From contig OX393549.1 in NCBI GenBank assembly GCA_947650365.1, positions 21,070,572 to 21,134,571 of the forward strand: DNA of 64,000 nucleotides. Direction: 5' to 3'. Shown here piece after piece: positions 22,336 to 34,183 of the stretch (its first letter is position 1; each line of letters begins with the position of its first letter). The DNA is from Chamaelirium japonicum. Taxonomy: Eukaryota; Streptophyta; Magnoliopsida; Liliales; Melanthiaceae. The position numbers and the translations under genes are program-made. Under the pieces are notes generated by a model. That model had not been told where the DNA came from. It saw only the letters and a list, made by a program, of their open reading frames with translations, and did not search any database.

Positions 22336-22458
22336 TGTTGGAGGATTAGTCCCACCTCGGTAAAGTAGAGGGCGAAAATAATCATTATATGTATGATGAG
22401 ACCTCATCTCAATACCTTTGTTTGGGGATAGAGACAATCTCACATTGTATCAGAGTCT
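22336..22458 (+). mobile_element. TRIM-like LTR (109 bp) followed by a primer site
   Basis: The segment begins TGTTGGAGGATTAGTCCCAC, a common start of small terminal-repeat retrotransposons in plants. It ends TCTCACA at 22444. TGTATCAGAGTC (22446-22457) follows, close to the tRNA-Met primer site TGGTATCAGAGC. No second LTR is visible nearby, so this is a fragment. Confidence 0.5.
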
Positions 22459-22520
22459 AACCGTATCACTCACTTACCGGGTGTGGTCCCCACACATCTA
22501 TCATCCACGTGACAAAGGAC

Positions 22521-24033
22521 CAGTGGCGGACCCAGGATTTTTTCTTAGGGGGGGGCATATATATTAAAAAGTAACTAATGTCGATGTCTTGCGTAGAAAA
22601 CTTCCGCCGGCGGTGTAACAATGTCACTACCCTTCTTTCGAGTCCTCGAGGTCCTTCAAAAATTTGGGGCTATAATTGGCCCACTCGTCCAAAAGAATAT
22701 CATGGCCAATAAGGAAAACATGCTGTTGTGCTTCGATGTCTTTGTTTTGCAGCCCATTTTATCTCTTTATAATCGTTTTTTCTCCCAAAACCGAAATCCA
22801 CCCTAAAAGGTATGGTATTAACCCTTGGAGAGCTGATGGCCATTGGATCAAAACCTCTATCCAACTGCCCACAAACATTCACTTAATTAAGCGGCGGACA
22901 GAATGATGGTTTTTGCTAGGAGGGTTTTTCCTAAGGATGCTACGTGGGACATCTAGACCGTTCCTTGATATGCAGGAGAAAAGGGAGGAATCTGATTGTA
23001 TGTGAAAAGGGAATGAGTACGATGCACGGGTCGTTCCCTAATATAATCGGACGATAGTCTATTTTTTCCATGAACTATCAAGATGGCTCACTTAGCATCC
23101 AGAGCAAACAACAGTCATCAACAAAAAAAAACCGGGCAAATCGGTGGTAGGTCCTTATAACATAAAGCGGTAAAGAGATGCTTTAGCGATGGGTCATTCC
23201 GTTTAGAAAAATATGAATTTTACCCCTACATGCATCTATTTAAGAAAATCACATGAAGAGTAACATTTGTTATAGTGATTTCACTTTTGCAAATTTTTTT
23301 ACAATAATAATTCTCAAAAAAAAATTACTACAGTTATTTCTTTGTAATTAATGCTACTATTTATTATCGAAATGTTACTCTTTGCAAAGAGTAACATTTT
23401 TGTAATAAAGAGTAACATTTGTTACAATGATATCATTGTAACAAAAATATGGACTTTTTTATAAACGAGACTTCTCTAAAAACAAATTTCTATAGTGATT
23501 TCACTATAGTAAAAAGTAAAATTTTGATAATAAAGAGTAACATTTGCTACAGTGCAGATTGTTACTCTCTATTGTAGTGAAGAGTAACATTTGTGATTTT
23601 AGCATTAGGTGCAATTTTGTCATTTAAAGGGGATAAAAAGTTAACGGAGGGACTTGTTGTAAATGCATCTATTTGAGAGACCTAGTGCAAAACCATCTTA
23701 TTAACCATCCTTTTGACAAAATTGATCTATTGCTAGAGACCTAACACTAAATGCTAATAAAAAATTCCATGTATCAACAGTGAATAAGAGAAGAAGAAAT
23801 GAGAGGCGGAGGCTATTCGGCTCTGTGTATCTTCTTCGTTTTCAATCAGATTTTAGTGATTTTGGAGGCGTTGTGATCCTTATTTAATCCTCTACGATAT
23901 CGTCCAGAGTCGAGGAAAAAAATTAAAGGCAACACAAACATACAATTTTGTAAAGTACGTATATAATCTTTAAGTTTTTTCCAAAGTGAGGGGGGGCTTG
24001 ATCCCCACTGGGCCCAATGTAGGTCCACCCCTA
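22521..24033. mobile_element. Non-autonomous hAT element (1513 bp) with 8-bp target duplication
   Basis: The ends are CAGTGGCGGACCCA and, reversed, TAGGGGTGGACCTA. Both carry a G-run just inside (22543-22550 and 23990-23997). The element is flanked by a perfect 8-bp duplication CAAAGGAC (22513-22520 and 24034-24041), as expected for hAT transposition. No transposase frame is seen. The interior has AT-rich repeats of GAGTAACATTTG and related words (23250-23600). Confidence 0.85.
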
Positions 24034-24041
24034 CAAAGGAC

Positions 24042-24180
24042 CATGAAACGATCTATATAACGTGGCACGACGGTCTACAACCTGAATAGACAAAATGGAA
24101 TAATAACCTGACTAGATAAAACTATACCGAACAAATTTAATCATTCGTTAAAAAAATAGTGCACGATCTCTATTCCCCCC
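24042..24180. repeat. Dispersed repeat, copy A
   Basis: The segment with CTATATAACGTGG, TAGACAAAATGGAA and GCACGATCTCT is a diverged copy of 61225-61370, in the same orientation. The type of element is unknown. Confidence 0.6.
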
Positions 24181-24530
24181 TATCAACCAACTCCCCCCCT
24201 TGATTCTCTCTCTCTCTTTATCACCACAGTCAATTGCTTCCTTATCTAGCCGTTCAAAAAATTTTGGAAAGATTTTGTAAGGGGAAAACAATGGATCGGA
24301 TTATTAAACAATGAGGGTTTATATATGTTATTATTATTTAAATGCTCATATTTCCACGGATGGCTGTGATCATGAAAAAAAGAAAATCATCCTCGTAAAT
24401 GATGTTTTTCAAAATATCGCGCTCCCTCTCTTTTTTCCGTAATTTTCTTCTGGCATCCCTCAGATCATGCCTGGCGAGAGCGGCCGCACACGATCATCTT
24501 CGATGATTAAATCACCACTTGCAGTTTAGA

Positions 24531-24690
24531 TCTCCCCCAGTCGGCCGGCCACGGTCGGTGGGCCCGATGTGAATCACAGCCGCACGCGGTTGACTGGAGT
24601 ACTATTCAATTTTTGTCGCAGCCATCGTGCAGCTATGATGCGCGCGAGGCCCATCGACCAAGGCTGACCGACTGTAGTAGATCTGAACTC
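24531..24690. repeat. Dispersed repeat related to 41036-41160
   Basis: Both copies share CGGTCGGTG, ATCACAGCCGCAC, CAGCCATC and GGC-GACCA-GGC in the same order. Family unknown. Confidence 0.55.
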
Positions 24691-24805
24691 TCCCCGTAAT
24701 CGAGGAGATCGTACGCTCCCATGACAAAATCACCACCAGACTTCTACCATCCTCATGTCTAAGAGGCTGATCTTTTTTTCCCAACTCCCTATAACCCTAA
24801 ATCGA

Positions 24806-24806
24806 G

Positions 24807-24853
<47 letters not shown>
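24806..24853. repeat. (GA)n microsatellite
   Basis: A GA run of about 46 bp. The neighbouring 24181-24530 and 24691-24805 show no gene. Confidence 0.88.
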
Positions 24854-24855
<2 letters not shown>

Positions 24856-24866
24856 CCGAGTCTAAA

Positions 24867-26071
24867 TGTTGTGAAAATCAATCATGTGTGATCTATAGTC
24901 TAACTAGGATCACTAGATTATGATTGAGTTGATTAATTTGACACTCTTATTTTCTAGGAATTGTCATAAGTGTCAAATTGGAGTAAGTTGACTTTTCTCG
25001 AAAATATCATAAGTGTTCGGAGTCTCTTAGTGGATTAGGTTGATATTCCTATAAGTTAGGGTTAACTATCGGTGTCCTTTAGATGGGCTAACATTGATTT
25101 CCTAAAATATTGGAGTCATAGGTGTCCTAGTAGGAGTAGGACTCCATGTCCCTCTCTAGTCGTAATCCTGTTGGATTATGGAGATAGCCCCTAAGGACAT
25201 TATCGTAATTATCCATAGTAGATATTGGTAAAAACTTAATTAGTTAATTTATTAATTAATTAATTTTTTTAATGGTTTATTGTTGGATTAGGAGTAGCCA
25301 TGACACGTTGTCTAGGGTTGACTTGAGTTGACCTGGCTAGATGTACATGTGTCTTTTTATCGTATAGACCTAGGAGCACTAGGGTTGCACCTAGTGGTCG
25401 GCCTACATACTTTGAGAGGACATATAGCGGGTGGCCACACCGTCTCCTAATGCTCCAAGGAATCTCAATTTGGTAAGACTTATATTTTAGGAGTTGAGTC
25501 TTACCTTAACTTGGTAAGAGATAGAGACCAAGAGGAAACTCGATCCTCTTAGACTCTGGATATGGCTGGTTGCTAGAAGGGATATTTATCCCTTATGGAC
25601 GGCCACATAAACCCTAAGAAGCCAAGGAAAACCATCCATGGCTATGGGGAGGCTGGTCTCACCAAGGAGAGAAAGATAAAGTGAAAAGAGGGAAAGAACG
25701 AAGCTATGCTTCTTTTTTTTTTGTCTTCCACACCTCCTTGTTTGCGACCATCATGGCTTCATTAATGGAAAGTAGAGAATTATGGAAGAAGGAAACTACG
25801 TCTGGCTTGATACCTTCGAAGAGAGTACGTTGGCAGTCTTAAGCAATCGCTTCAATTCAGTCAGAGCTGAAGAAGAAAAACTTCCTCTTCTTCAACGATC
25901 TTCTCCATCGGTATTTATAAATCTTATGAGTTTTTATTCTCATAATCCTTAGGTTGTTTGCATGAGTTTTAAATTTTAAAATTCATCTAGATTGTCTTCT
26001 ACTAGAAAACATATGACCCGATCCGTCGATTTAGATTGCTTCCGCTGTGCACTTCGATATCTGATCCAATA
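24867..26071 (+). repeat. Candidate Ty1/copia LTR fragment (about 1.2 kb)
   Basis: The segment runs from TGTTGTGAAA to CTGATCCAATA. It contains LTR-like features (GATATTTATCCCTTATGG followed by CACATAAACCCTAAG, then GCTTCCGCTG near the end, as in the neighbouring copia LTRs). No target duplication is visible, so it may be a truncated or degraded solo LTR. Confidence 0.42.
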
Positions 26072-26353
26072 GTCAGGTGCTTCAACATATCATTCATGAA
26101 AAAGTGGTGGTGGCAGATTCAACACCAAGACTTTTCAGCATGGAAGCTGATACTTTTGAGTCGTTACTTTCGTCTCTTTAATATGCTCTGGGTGAGATCT
26201 AGAGCTTCATGAAGGATTACTTCTTTTTGGAAAGGAGCCACTAACAATTACTTCAACTAGGCTATAAAATTGTGTTGTGAGATGGTTTGTTTACGAGATT
26301 TTGGGAGGATACTTCACTTGTTGATGCACCTCTTAAGTTACTCTTCACTCAAT
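26072..26353 (+). pseudogene. LINE (L1-type) ORF2 remnant, left part
   Basis: Broken reading frames give FSAWKLILLSRYFRLFN, ITSFWKGATNNYF and LFTRFWEDTSLVDAPLKLLF. These match the region after the reverse transcriptase of plant L1 ORF2. Stops and frameshifts are present. The copia element inserted here; the LINE continues at 36141. Confidence 0.7.
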
Positions 26354-28302
26354 TGTTGCAGCTCGTGTGTCCTGAGCGTGGATTTTCTGTATTAACATTA
26401 ATAAAGATGACTTTGGTTATTGCTTTAATTAGAATACTACTTTGGTATATGTTAATACACATATAATAAAAGGACCCTAGGGAACATAGTAGGTCACTGA
26501 GACGCATAGTGGATTCATGCTTGGGAGACCCAGTGGACCAGTTCTGTGTAGATCTAGAACTAGTTCACAGCTTTGGTGATGCCGGTCGCTTCACCGAGAA
26601 TAAGCTGTTGGCAGGTAGAGGATGTGGTGAAGTCTCCACCACGGGAACGTGGGATTCTCATTCACCTGACTAAGCACGATGATCGTGTTGAACAGGAACC
26701 AAGACGATGCATAGTTCAGTGATTCAGATACTAGTGCATAAACCATCTTACTACTATAGATAATCCATCCTTAATCCTGAGGGACCATGCGCACTGGGCC
26801 AACCAGTTGTGTGGTGCTTTGATGTGACAACGTGTGCGGACCTTCCATAGTACAATACCACGGTACGTTGGGTTACCCGGTTGGCGCTTGGGTGGCATGC
26901 AATCCCTACAGGTTATCCAACGTCCAGTAATGGATGGGTGCGTTTTGATGAGTCAATCTGTCCACACAATTAACCCAGGCCTGGTGGTTGTCAGTATGAC
27001 TGACGATGTTCTGGATGATAGGCATAGCACCAGAAGGTGTGTGGTGTTATAGATGACAAGTCATCAAACCCTAGTCAGATGATCGATCAGGATCTGACGG
27101 TGCTCCCCACCGCCCGTGTCGTATCATGACACCAGTAATAGGAGGGACTGAGGATTATCGGAGTATAGTAGAGAACAGGGTTACGAGGGAGTAACATAAG
27201 TTTAGGATCACTAGAGTTCAACTCTCATCCCACTCTAGGTGGCTACGCGGGTTAATCGGATTTAGGGCTGATTAACGGAACTTTCGGTGTGTCACCGAAA
27301 TAGTTAATCAGGGATCCGGTTGGAGCTAGAGATCCTGAACCCTGAAGGTTCCACCCTGTTGTTGCATATAGGAATTGTTCCTCGACCTGGTTGGATACGT
27401 TAGATGCGAAGTAGCGCGATGGAGCGCAAGCCCCTAAGAACCTAATTCACATGTGTTTGGGGCCATAGGGGTACTTTGGTAAATACCTAAAAATGGATCA
27501 GAACATATTAAATATGGATCTTAGAATGAGCAGAATAATTTCAGGAGCTCATAGGCGCTGACAGAACTCGATTCCGAGTAGCGCACCTCACTCAATCTCT
27601 CTTTCAGTTTTTCACTTTTCGTGAAGGGCGTTTTCATCCAGGCTTCACGATATACACATGGAAACCCAAAAACCGACCCCCCCTCATCCTAATCTCATTA
27701 GGGCCGGCCCTAGTTTACGTATGGTACTATGAGACCGGCCCTATATGAAGAATGGAGGGGGAGGGGCCGACCCAAGGTGCTCCCCCTCTCCAAAAACCCA
27801 ACCCCTTCTCCCTCTCTCCCTCTCTGAGGTTTCGGCCAAGGAAGAAAGAGGAAGAAGAAGGAAGAAGGAGGAGGAAGAAAGGAGAAGGAAGAAGAGAGAA
27901 AGAGAAGGAGGAGATCTACTGGCACGTCGTCGTCTTCGCAACGAATTTCTCCATCGGCTCGTAGTCTTTGCACTTAGAGACGGGACTTCGAGGATTCCTC
28001 AATTCGCAAAGGACAAGGTGTTATCCGACAGCTTCTCTTGCGATTCAAGTGCGGTTCTTCATCGTTTCGTCCTCTCCGGATTATAGATCCATAAGGTATG
28101 ATGATTTTAAACACCTAACTAGATGCATGCATGTCTTCCGTAGATCGTAGTATGCCTCTAGGTTGTCCGCATATATGCTAAGATCATAGATTTGCATGAA
28201 GATTATTTTATAGAATTAATTGTAATGAAACATACACCGTATGATCTTCGGATCTATCTTTTGCTTCCGCTGCGACTCTGATAAGCGGATCTAATTCCAA
28301 TA
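26354..28302 (+). repeat. 5' LTR of the copia element
   Basis: It starts TGTTGCAGCTCG and ends TTCCAATA; the last dinucleotide CA has become TA. It matches 34184-36135 throughout. A purine-rich GAAGAAG run (27838-27912) lies in the last quarter. Open frames in this part are low-complexity. Confidence 0.9.
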
Positions 28303-28304
28303 AT

Positions 28305-28316
28305 TGATATCAGAGC
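28305..28316 (+). other. Primer binding site of the copia element
   Basis: TGATATCAGAGC lies two bases after the 5' LTR. It differs from the tRNA-Met complement TGGTATCAGAGC at one base. Confidence 0.82.
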
Positions 28317-30259
28317 ACGTTTTGGTGTGTATTTCATGTATGAATTCATGAAAACATCATGTGAATATATGATGGCATATGTTTTCATCGGGGTTCGGCG
28401 TAGATCATGCATATGGATTATGCTATGTATCGTCTTTTTGTAGGTGCCATGCTGAATAGTAATCTGTGATTGCATGCATCCGGGGGTCGGACCCTGGATT
28501 TAATTTTGCATTGATTATTATTATGTCTGTGGTTTTTAAGGCTCTAAATGGGTGAGGGTGGAGGTTGACCACCCTCGGATCCCTAGCCATGTTTCTAGGA
28601 TTGTTTCCTTTTCTTTCTAGCGAATTTGTACACGAACGAGCACTTGCTCGGAGCGTGTTAGTTTTTCGGTCACAGAAAGAAGGAGATGATGCTACATCCA
28701 CGGTTCGGGCAAGCGGTACCATAGCGTGCAAAGACCCGGTGAAAGCGTGCACGTTGGCGATGATCGGGATCGTCGTCGGAGATCGTGCAGAACAGAAGAT
28801 AAGGATATCTTGGCTGTGCTATTCAGGTTCAGGGGTCGGACCTTGGACTTGATTCAGTTTGAATGTTATTTCTGTTGATTCTCTTTACTTATTGTTTAGA
28901 GAACCCCGATAATAATTTTAATTATCTATTTTGCTTGTGAGTGTGTCTCTAGATCAGGCTTAGGGTTAATACTTAGCTTATGGATTCATCGGTGTCTCTA
29001 TATGGTTCTAACACGTGCGAATCCGGTGGCTAGCTAAAAGAAAAGGTGGTAACCGCCCTCGTGGTAGTTCAGGTAGCCAAGTACTATACATCGAGATAGA
29101 CGCAGTTTTAGATTTGTTTAGAGATAACTAATGACTCCACAAGAAGTATGATAACCCTAGTGGGATGCCTTTTCCCCATATGGTCCTAGCGACCAAGTTA
29201 GGTTAGGATTCCACTAAGTGATACCCGTCCCTAGTTGATGTTTGATGGTAGTGTAAACTCATCACGATTTAGTTATGCCACCATTAGGTTGAGATCTGGC
29301 GGAGGTTGTCGGATGTCCTTATTTGGCCAGCATCGAAACCTATAATGAGATGAGGTCTACTATGACATCAGGCATCAAATTATAAATGAGGCGTCATTCT
29401 AGTGGGAGTCCTTTCCACGTTGACCTTAGGCTAGGCTCCAGATCTTAGGATTATGGGCAAACTAGTAAAGTATCGGGATCCTTGGAATCTATGTAATGTG
29501 ATCCTTACAAGAAAGGCGAAAGCTGAGTATTCAAGGTAGGGACTATGATATTTTTCGAGGATACTAATGCTTTGTGGGAAGGTTTGTAATCTTAGTGGGA
29601 GCGCAGTAGACCAGGGTCTAAGTCTAGGAGGTCGTGATCTTTCAAGATATGCATAAAACCTCATAAAGAAGGGATGTGTAAGAGGTTCCCTCCAAAGGGG
29701 AGCCCCTGACCTCCACAATCAACCGGCTAAGGGTCTGGGTGGGAGGTACGCAGCTCGATATTTCCACCGGGTGAGAGCTGTGTTTCCTTCCATACTGGTT
29801 TGCCTAGTGGTTTCCTTCGGGACATGGAGGATGCCGGTGGCAATGGGTGACGGTTTTTTCCTACACCGCGGGAGCCTATGAACCCCCCTGCCGACACCAC
29901 CTAGATTTATGGGAAGCATCCGAAAGCTTGTGTGAAGCCGCCGTTGCTGCGCACGCGGGTCACATAAAGCTGGCTAAAAGGAGATTGGGAGGTCTTTCAG
30001 TTTGCCATGGGTAATTCTGATGAAGACTGGGTCGTAAAAACCCCGTTGGCAGAAGCGGTTGCATGCTCTCACCGAGATGTTGTCTCCAATTCAAGGTCGA
30101 TAGTCTCAGTTCTCGAGCCCAGAGAATTTAGATTTCTAGATGTCTCCACTTGAGGTAGTGAAAACATAGTGGGAGTAAACATTATCTATTTTTAAATTCT
30201 ATAAAATAGATTGTAGTAGACTCTAATTTTTTTGATTTAAACCATTGTTTACAGAAATC
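28317..30259 (+). other. Long untranslated leader of the copia element
   Basis: About 1.9 kb separates the primer site from the gag start codon. I see no conserved coding segment; only short open frames occur. A leader of this length is unusual for copia elements and may hold packaging signals or a decayed insertion. Confidence 0.55.
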
Positions 30260-31062
30260 ATGACCAAGCTTGACCCCCTTGCCTCCATCCTTAATGATAA
30301 CAAACTTACAGGACCAAACTACAAGGACTGGAAGCGTAACCTGATGCTCGTCCTAAGGATTGGCAAACACACAATTGTCTTAAGCACCCCTCAATCGGCC
30401 ATGCCAGGACCAAGTGCTACTGAGGCTCAATTAAAGGAATGGAAAGACTGGCTAGATACTAATGAGATGTGCAAGTGCTACATAGTGGCATCCTTGCAGA
30501 CCGTCATTCAGAAGCAAGTCGAAGACATGGCCTTCGCTTCACACATGATGCTCTATTTAAAGAAAATGTTCGAGGGTCGTAGTCGGATAACTCGTTACCT
30601 GACCATCAAGAAATTGGTGTCCACGAAGATGGCAGAGGGGACTTTAGTTCGGGATCATATGCTGAAATTGTTTAGCTATGTGAATGATCTTGGTTCCTTC
30701 GATGTCATCTTGGATGCAGAGATCCAGACCGATATTTTCTATCAGGAATGTTTGAGGGTTTCGTTATCAACTTCAACCTTAACCGGTTGAAGATGTCTAA
30801 CGCAGAGCTCCTAGCGGCGCTCTAGGCGGCAGAGGATGGGATGAAGGCAGGAGCCCACTCCCTGAACGTAGAGCAAAATTCTTTTCTGAAAACCAAAGGT
30901 AAGTTTCAGAAAAGAACGTCTAAGAAGCCCGTGAAGATGGGCAAGATGCAGTTACAGGTTCCTAATCAGAATGATCCGGCGAAGCCCAAAGGAAAATATT
31001 TCCGATGCGGCAAGAAGGGGCACTAGAAGGGTGACTGCCGCACGGCTCCCAAGAAGACTGAG
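30260..31062 (+). pseudogene. gag: Copia gag, frameshifted, with broken zinc knuckle
   Basis: The ATG at 30260 opens a gag frame with YKDWKRNLMLVL and the typical copia gag pattern up to about 30750. A frameshift near 30755 moves the reading frame: NFNLNRLKMSNAELLAAL is in the next frame, which then meets TAG near 30822. The nucleocapsid part (30841-31062) has a zinc knuckle YFRCGKKGH-stop-KGDC: the first Cys is Tyr and a TAG (31024-31026) replaces the residue after His. Confidence 0.82.
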
Positions 31063-34000
31063 ATAGGTATATCTCAAATCCACATAGTGGAATCCCTTGT
31101 AGCATCTAGTTGTTCTCTAGTTTCATGGATTGTGGATTCTGGTTCCACTAACCATGCTTGCAATAATTTGCAGGGGTTTAAGGAGACAAAAAGACTGGGT
31201 GATGGGGAGATAATCCTAAGCATGGGAACTGAGGCCGTGGCAGAGGTTGAAGCAGTTGGAGATGTCGTCTTGCAGTTTCTTGATTAAAGAAATTTATTAC
31301 TTAGAGACATACTTTATGTACCGTCCTTGAGACGAAACTTAATTTCTGTTTCCTTATTGAATAATGAAGGTTTTTCAGTCTTATTTGATGCTTCTGGTGT
31401 GTCAATTAAATTGAATAGTTCCTTTGTTTGTAAGAAAAAGATACAGAATGATCTTTATGTAATTAACTCCAATCCTAAGCAAGATAACATAACTGAAGCT
31501 TTTGTGGTTAATTCATCTAAAAGGAAAAATTCCTCAGATAATGCAACACTCCTTTGGCATCTAAGGCTTGGACACATAGCCTCAGACAAGATTCACAGGT
31601 TGGTTAAGGTAGGACTTTTAAGTCCAGATATTTCAGAAAGCCTACCGACGTGTGAGTCTTGCCTAGAAGGCAAGATGACTAAAAAATCTTTTCGAGCCAA
31701 AGGTAGCAAATCTCAGGAGGTATTAGAGTTGTTACACACTGATATATATGGGCCTATAAGTGTCCGTGTCATAGGAGACTTTAAGTATTTCATCACCTTC
31801 ATGGATGATCACTCGAGATTTGGATACATATACCTAATGCGGCGGAAGTCTGAATCCTTTGATAAGTTCAAGGAGTTCAGAGTTGAAGCAGAAAAGCAGA
31901 TAGGTAAAAATATCAAGTCTCTTCGATCGGATCGAGGAGACGAATATCTATCGGATGAATTTATTGGGTACTTGCATGAGCATGGGATCGTATCCCAATT
32001 GACTGTACCAGGGACACCGCAACAAAACGGTATATCTGAGAAGAGAAACCGAACTTTGTTAGATATGATTCGGACTATGATGAGTTATGCAACATTGCCA
32101 CCTAGTTTTTAAGGATATGCCCTAGAGACGGCATCATATACTTTAAACTTTGTTCCATCAAAGTCAGTACCTCTAACTCTTTGGGAGCTGTGGTTGAAGC
32201 GAAAGCCAAGCCAACAGTACTTTAGGATTTGGGGTTGTCCAGCATATGTGCGGAAGGATAAACGAGATAAGATGGAGACAAAGACTAAGGTATGTCTGTT
32301 CGTTGGGTATTTAAAAGGGATAAAGGGTGGTTTATTTTATGATCCTGAGGATAGAAAGGTTATCGTCTCGACGAATACCGTATTCCTAGAGCAAGATTAT
32401 TTAACAAACCATAAGCCCACCAGTAAAGTAGTTCTTGAAAAATTACCTGGTACTGATAGGAGTACACAGACAAAAAACGTAGTGGGATCCAATACCACTA
32501 ACATAAACGATACTGTATAATCGACTCCTGTGGAACCACCGCAGGCTCGTCGCAGTGGGAGGACCACAAGTGCTCCTGATAGATATATTGGAGAAGCCTT
32601 CATGGTAGATCAAGAGTTTCAGGAGGATGATCGTCTGAACTATGACGAAGCGATGGTATCATCTGACCATGCAGTATGGCAGGAAGCCATGGAGGCAGAA
32701 CTGACATCGATGTCCCAAAAATCGGTCTGGACACTTATAACACCACCTCACAACATTAAACCTGTTGGATGTAAGTGGGTGTACAAAAGAAAAAGAGGTC
32801 CGGATGGTACCGTTGAGACTTACAAAGCTAGACTAGTCGCTAAGAGTTATACCCAGCGAAAAGGGATCGACTATGACGAAACCTTTTCGCCAGTGGCTAT
32901 GCTTAAGTCTATCCGGATTCTTTTGTCCATTGTAGCCCATTATGATTGGATGATCTAGCAAATGGACGTCAAGACCGCATTCCTCTACGGGGATTTGGAA
33001 GAAAACATCTATATGTCTCAGCCTCCAGGCTTTATCGTAAAAGGTCAGGAAAGTCTGGTGTGCAAGTTGCAAAGGTCCATTTATGGACTGAAACAAGTAT
33101 CCAGAAGTTGGAACATGCGTTTTGATCAGGCTATCCAGTCTTATGGATTTGAGCAGAACATGGATAAACCATGTGTTTATAAAAGGAGAGATAAGACTGC
33201 AATAGTTTTTCTAGTGCTTTACATAGACGATATCCTGCTCATTGGAAACGATGTTGGAACGTTGTCTACAGTAAATGTGTGGTTATCCTCTCAATTTGAC
33301 ATGAAAGACCTTGGTGAAGCGAGTTATATTCTGGGGATCAAGGTAACTCGAGATTGCCAGAACAAGACTCTCTCGCTGTCACAGTCAGCCTATATAGATA
33401 CTATCTTGGTCAGATTCAGTATGCATAACTCCAAGAAGGGACTAGTTCCATTCAGACACATGGAATTAAATTATCCAAGGATCAGGGTCCTAAGACTCCT
33501 TAGAAGAGAGCAGAGATGCAGAAGATACCTTATGCTTCGGCTGTAGGGAGTCTGATGTATGCTATGTAGTGCACGAGACCAGATATATGCTATGCAGTAG
33601 GCATGATGGGCAGGTATCAATCAAATCCGGGTCGAGGGCACTGGATGAGAGATTATGAGTTAGTTTACTCTTCACATGAACTGATACTGATTGGATATAT
33701 GGATTCTGACTTTGCGTCAGATCCGGAATCCAGGAGATCAACGTCAGGGTTTGTGTTTTTATTAGGAGGAGGAGCTGTCAGTTGGAGGAGCATGAAGCAG
33801 GGATGCATCACGGATTCGACGACAGAGGCTGAGTACGTTGTGGCGTGCAAAGCAGCTAAGGAGACGGTGTGGCTCAAGAAGTTCCTCACGGACTTAGAAT
33901 GCGTACCGAGAGCTCAAGATCCTATTGTCCTTTACTGTGACAATAGTGGAGCGATAAAACAATTCAAGGAGCCAAGATATCACCAGAAGAGTAAGCATAT

Positions 34001-34170
34001 CGAGCGGAAATACTACATTATCCGGGACTTGTAGATGCGAGGGGAGGTTGCAGTAACTCAAGTGGCGTCTGCAGATAACATGGCGGACCTTTTCACAAAA
34101 GCGTTACTGACCAAGGCTTTTGAGAAGCACGTGGATGCCATGGGAGTTAAGACTGTTATTCCCCGCTAGG
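31063..34170 (+). pseudogene. pol: Copia pol: protease, integrase, RT, RNase H, with stops and a frameshift
   Basis: The protease has WIVDSGSTNHAC (about 31126). Integrase shows an HLRLGH...CESC zinc site, a TDIYGPI segment and FITFMDDHSRFGY, followed by SLRSDRGDEY and PQQNG. RT has MDVKTAFLYGDLEENIYM and the YIDD motif (LYIDDILL, about 33222). RNase H keeps GYMDSDFASD, STTEAEYV and YCDNSGAI. Stops lie at 31285, 32110, 32518, 32956 and near 33567 and 34032; a frameshift occurs near 33470. The stops at 32110 and 32956 stand where tryptophan is normal. About 14 codons look deleted before RDYELVYSS (about 33650). Confidence 0.88.
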
Positions 34171-34183
34171 CCAAGTGGGCGAT
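34171..34183 (+). other. Polypurine tract of the copia element
   Basis: CCAAGTGGGCGAT directly precedes the 3' LTR, matching the AAGTGGGAGAT type of copia elements with a single change. Confidence 0.75.

Noticed and set aside
27710-28086. Lys/Glu- or Leu-rich open frames in the copia LTRs (also 35544-35920)
   Set aside because: They lie in a GAAGAAG-rich LTR segment and are present in both LTRs.
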